NCBI GenBank assembly: GCA_030587605.1
Contig: JAUQYT010000225.1
Coordinates: 1-8,740 of the forward strand
Length of the DNA stretch: 8,740 nt
Direction of reading: 5' to 3'
Source of the DNA: Candidatus Njordarchaeum guaymasense
Lineage (GTDB): Archaea > Asgardarchaeota > Njordarchaeia > Njordarchaeales > Njordarchaeaceae
A program made the position numbers and the translations under genes. Shown here piece after piece: positions 7,037-8,740 of this stretch. Below the pieces are notes generated by a model that made no database searches, was not told where the DNA came from, and worked only from the letters and a program-made list of their open reading frames with translations. How positions within the stretch are numbered: the stretch's first letter is position 1; each line of letters starts with the position of its first letter.

Positions 7037-7660
7037 TCAGCCCAAGACTCTTCCTTCGATGACTTTTTCTTCTGGAATCCCTAGCTGCAGCGAAAGCCAT
7101 TGTTTCAGCGTCTTTGGACTGACTCTCGCCTCGTAGACTGCTTCTCCCTTTGCGAAAGAGAGCTTGCCCCCGGAATGTGTCCCGGAACCAGCGCCTCTTC
7201 GGCTTCGCCTGAGCCACTTCTTCACTCCCCTGTCCATGAGCAACCTGACGTCAACAACCCCTTCAGAGAAGGTGAAGATGAAGAGGTCGGAGACAGAATA
7301 GAATATGCACTGGTCGTCGGAAACCTCAAAAGCCACGAGCAGTGCTCCTTGGCTTGCGTTAAGGAAAGTCGGCCAGTCCTTGCATTTCACCGCGGCAAGT
7401 GGACCCTTCAAACCGGCTGTGCCAATCAGGTGTTTGACCTTCAACCCGTCGAGACGGTCTAGAGCTCGGTCCAGAATGGGCAACTCCCCTTGAAGTGCAG
7501 AAATGTCTTCATATATGTCGTCAAACTTGTCAGCCAGCCTTGAGAGGGTCTCCTCGTGGTCCTTCAGCACGCTTATGATTATGTCGAGGACGTCGATCTT
7601 CTCTTGGAACTGGGATTTAGCAGACAGACTAGTAGCCCTCCACGAGCCAGATATGTGCAA
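7037..7660 (-). CDS. Unrecognised 207-residue protein with helical N-terminal part
   Basis: I do not recognise the family. Residues about 18-75 are acidic and helical with heptad-like spacing (LSRLADKFDDIYEDISALQ at 39-57), suggesting a coiled coil or dimerisation arm. Residues 76-145 look like an alpha/beta domain rich in short hydrophobic strands (GALLVAFEV, CIFYSVSDLFIFTF). A basic, Gly/Ser-rich linker follows at 148-165 (RRSRRGAGSG), then a short C-terminal domain ending KVIEGRVLG. There is no signal peptide or membrane helix, so it is probably cytoplasmic. The only upstream start is TTG 7660; GTG 7570 (residue 31) is an alternative that would keep most of the protein. It stands alone, divergent from the repeat protein gene, with 370 bases before the next gene on its strand. 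The coding call rests on domain-like composition and length. Confidence 0.65.
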   Translation of the reverse strand: MHISGSWRATSLSAKSQFQEKIDVLDIIISVLKDHEETLSRLADKFDDIYEDISALQGELPILDRALDRLDGLKVKHLIGTAGLKGPLAAVKCKDWPTFLNASQGALLVAFEVSDDQCIFYSVSDLFIFTFSEGVVDVRLLMDRGVKKWLRRSRRGAGSGTHSGGKLSFAKGEAVYEARVSPKTLKQWLSLQLGIPEEKVIEGRVLG

Positions 7661-7703
7661 GGTAAACCTTTTTAAGAGGTGCGAAACCCGCCTAAGAAGG
7701 CCT

Positions 7704-7716
7704 AATCTATAAGCTT
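7704..7716 (-). promoter_or_regulatory. Possible TATA box for the 207-residue protein
   Basis: On the - strand this region reads AAGCTTATAGATT. A transcript start about 26 bases on would fall near 7682, leaving roughly 20 bases of leader before TTG 7660. A second AT-rich stretch, CTTAAAAA at 7675-7668, is too close to serve TTG 7660 but would suit the internal GTG 7570. Confidence 0.35.
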
Positions 7717-8064
7717 AGACCAGAAAAATTGTCGACTCCCTGAAAACTTAGAGACCCGATGCAAAGGCTGAGGCTTCTGAAGAAGGCGCCAAGGTTTCCC
7801 TATGCTTTGAACCATTTATTAAGAACTTACTTTTAACGGTACTGTACTTTTGAAGGAGCAGAAATTATAAGGGAAAAATCAATTCTCTCTTATCAGTTAT
7901 TAATGTTGGCTAAACTGAGAATAATAGGGAACCCCACTTGCTTGCAGCGGACCTTTATGTCAGCCTATATACTCTCCAGTTCGTTCATCTAGGTCATCAC
8001 GAAAGCTCTTTAGACACCTACACTTAGACTCTGAAATGGAACTATCTGAACTGAAACGTTAGCC

Positions 8065-8072
8065 TTATTAAA
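8065..8072 (+). promoter_or_regulatory. Possible TATA box for the secreted repeat protein
   Basis: TTATTAAA, preceded by CC, is centred about 36 bases before the TTG start at 8105. A transcript start near 8094 would leave a leader of about 10 bases that just includes the ribosome binding site. The match to consensus is moderate. Confidence 0.4.
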
Positions 8073-8093
8073 CCACAGCACAAAACAATAAGC

Positions 8094-8100
8094 GGTGGGG
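8094..8100 (+). promoter_or_regulatory. Ribosome binding site supporting the TTG start at 8105
   Basis: GGTGGGG contains GGTG, part of the archaeal Shine-Dalgarno sequence (GGAGGTGA), with 7 bases from GGTG to TTG 8105. This decides the start. The next in-frame ATG, at 8192, would remove the whole signal sequence, and an ATG at 8119 is in the wrong frame. Confidence 0.55.
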
Positions 8101-8104
8101 AGTT

Positions 8105-8740
8105 TTGCGGATTAGTTCATGCAAAAGAGTAGGTTTACTCCTTATCTACCTTGCGTTAAGTGTGCTCTTATCGGCATGCATCGTGAAGGCCATGGCTGAA
8201 GAATTTGGCGGCACAATTACAGGGGTCGCCGGTTGGGGCGCATCCCTTGAGGACGGCATAATTGCGTTCTCAACCTTCGAATACGATGTTGGCGATCTTA
8301 ATGGGGACGGAGACTCAACTGACTCTGTAGTTAGGTACTATGACATAATTTTGGGCACAGTTACAAATACGGGAGCAATAGGCTCCGGTGTATCAATAGA
8401 TGGCCATACGATAGCATTCGCTACCTCTGAACGAGAAATCGGTATGGATTTGAACGGTGACAGAGACACAGAAGACTCGGTGATCAGGTACTATGACATA
8501 CTAACACGCACCGTGAGAAACACTGGGGTAGTTGGATTAAGAACAGGATTGGTCGGCGACGCAATAGCGTTCTGGACATTGGAACAGGGAACAGATGATC
8601 TAAATGGAGACGGAGACACGGAGGATATGATAATCAGCTTCTACAGTATATCGAAAGGCGAAGTCACAGTTACTGGCATAGTTGGGTTGTTTGGAAGTGA
8701 TTCCTTCGAAGGCAGCATGATAGCATTCACTACTTCAGAA
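8105..8740 (+). CDS. Secreted or lipid-anchored repeat protein, beta-propeller-like with calcium-type loops (3' truncated)
   Basis: The frame is open from TTG 8105 to the window end (212 residues, no stop). Residues 1-31 form a signal sequence: basic start (K7, R8), hydrophobic core 9-24, and then either a lipobox-like LSAC (C25) or a signal peptidase I site after AMA (A31). The mature part is a tandem repeat of about 50 residues: D-L-N-G-D begins at residues 64, 115 and 165, spacing 51 and 50. Each unit reads roughly G-(I/V)-(A/V)-G..., then (G)-x-I-A-F-x-T, then DLNGDGDxxD, then (R/S)(Y/F)Y, and ends V-T-x-T-G. The DxNxDGD loops match calcium-binding loops; copy 2 has DLNGDRD, with Arg for Gly. 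Unit size and strand pattern suggest propeller blades. A surface role is likely; binding partner or enzyme activity cannot be told. Start is TTG with a good ribosome binding site. Confidence 0.85.
   Translation, partial: MRISSCKRVGLLLIYLALSVLLSACIVKAMAEEFGGTITGVAGWGASLEDGIIAFSTFEYDVGDLNGDGDSTDSVVRYYDIILGTVTNTGAIGSGVSIDGHTIAFATSEREIGMDLNGDRDTEDSVIRYYDILTRTVRNTGVVGLRTGLVGDAIAFWTLEQGTDDLNGDGDTEDMIISFYSISKGEVTVTGIVGLFGSDSFEGSMIAFTTSE
8231..8740 (+). repeat. In-frame tandem protein repeat, about 50 residues (150-153 bases) per unit
   Basis: Three units and the start of a fourth are visible. The conserved loop codons begin at 8294, 8447 and 8597, a period of 153 then 150 bases. Nucleotide identity between units is limited to the loop and the (R/S)YYD region, so the repeat is conserved as protein and is not a recent DNA duplication. 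The array continues past the window. Confidence 0.8.

Larger units (their letters stand above)
7661..8104. other. 444-base divergent non-coding region
   Basis: It separates the 207-residue protein (-) from the secreted repeat protein (+) and is markedly AT-rich between about 7810 and 7930. It holds candidate promoters for both neighbours and several other TATA-like stretches (for example CATTTATTAAG around 7813-7823 and AATTATAAG at 7863-7871). A 30-codon frame from ATG 7903 to TAG 7992 is present but has no supporting feature. No tRNA, repeat array or mobile element was seen. Confidence 0.5.

Noticed and set aside
7100..7462. 120-codon open frame on the + strand opposite the 207-residue protein
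   Set aside because: The composition is Cys/Ser/Pro-rich with no domain, and the - strand frame is longer with a plausible protein-like layout.
8119..8199. ATG 8119 as the start of the last gene
   Set aside because: It is out of frame with the repeat protein and reaches a stop after about 26 codons. TTG 8105 keeps the signal peptide and has a ribosome binding site.

Overview
The window reads as a piece of an archaeal chromosome, probably from an uncultivated TACK-type lineage. The lineage is a guess. The archaeal reading rests on four things. Several genes have TTG as the only or furthest upstream start. Short AT-rich TATA-like boxes lie about 25 bases ahead of likely transcript starts, and no bacterial -35/-10 pairs stand out. 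At least one start looks leaderless. The genes themselves are of kinds common in archaea: a 7TM-type histidine kinase, a small DUF5658-like membrane protein and a secreted repeat protein with calcium-type loops. No rRNA, tRNA, IS element, CRISPR array or phage gene was seen.

Layout. 1-488 (+): the tail of an unidentified gene overlaps by ATGA a small four-helix membrane protein. 613-3737 (-): an adenylate-forming enzyme with GH3-family features is followed on the same strand, after 155 bases, by a DHA1-type MFS transporter. 3778-6147 (+): a 789-residue membrane histidine kinase starts 40 bases from the GH3-like gene and is divergent to it. 6358-6666 (-): a small DUF5658-like membrane protein with a clear TATA box and an inverted repeat upstream. 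7037-7660 (-): an unrecognised 207-residue protein with a helical N-terminal part. 7661-8104: non-coding, divergent promoter space. 8105-8740 (+, runs off the end): a secreted or lipid-anchored protein with tandem blades of about 50 residues, each carrying a D-x-N-G-D-type loop.

How the genes may work together. The most suggestive block is 613-6147: an enzyme that should activate a carboxylic acid with ATP, a transporter that could export or import the substrate or product, and a divergent membrane sensor kinase sharing a 40-base promoter gap. This could be a make/transport/sense module for a small acyl compound. That is inference from gene order only. No response regulator lies in the window and the substrate is unknown. 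The other genes look like independent units.
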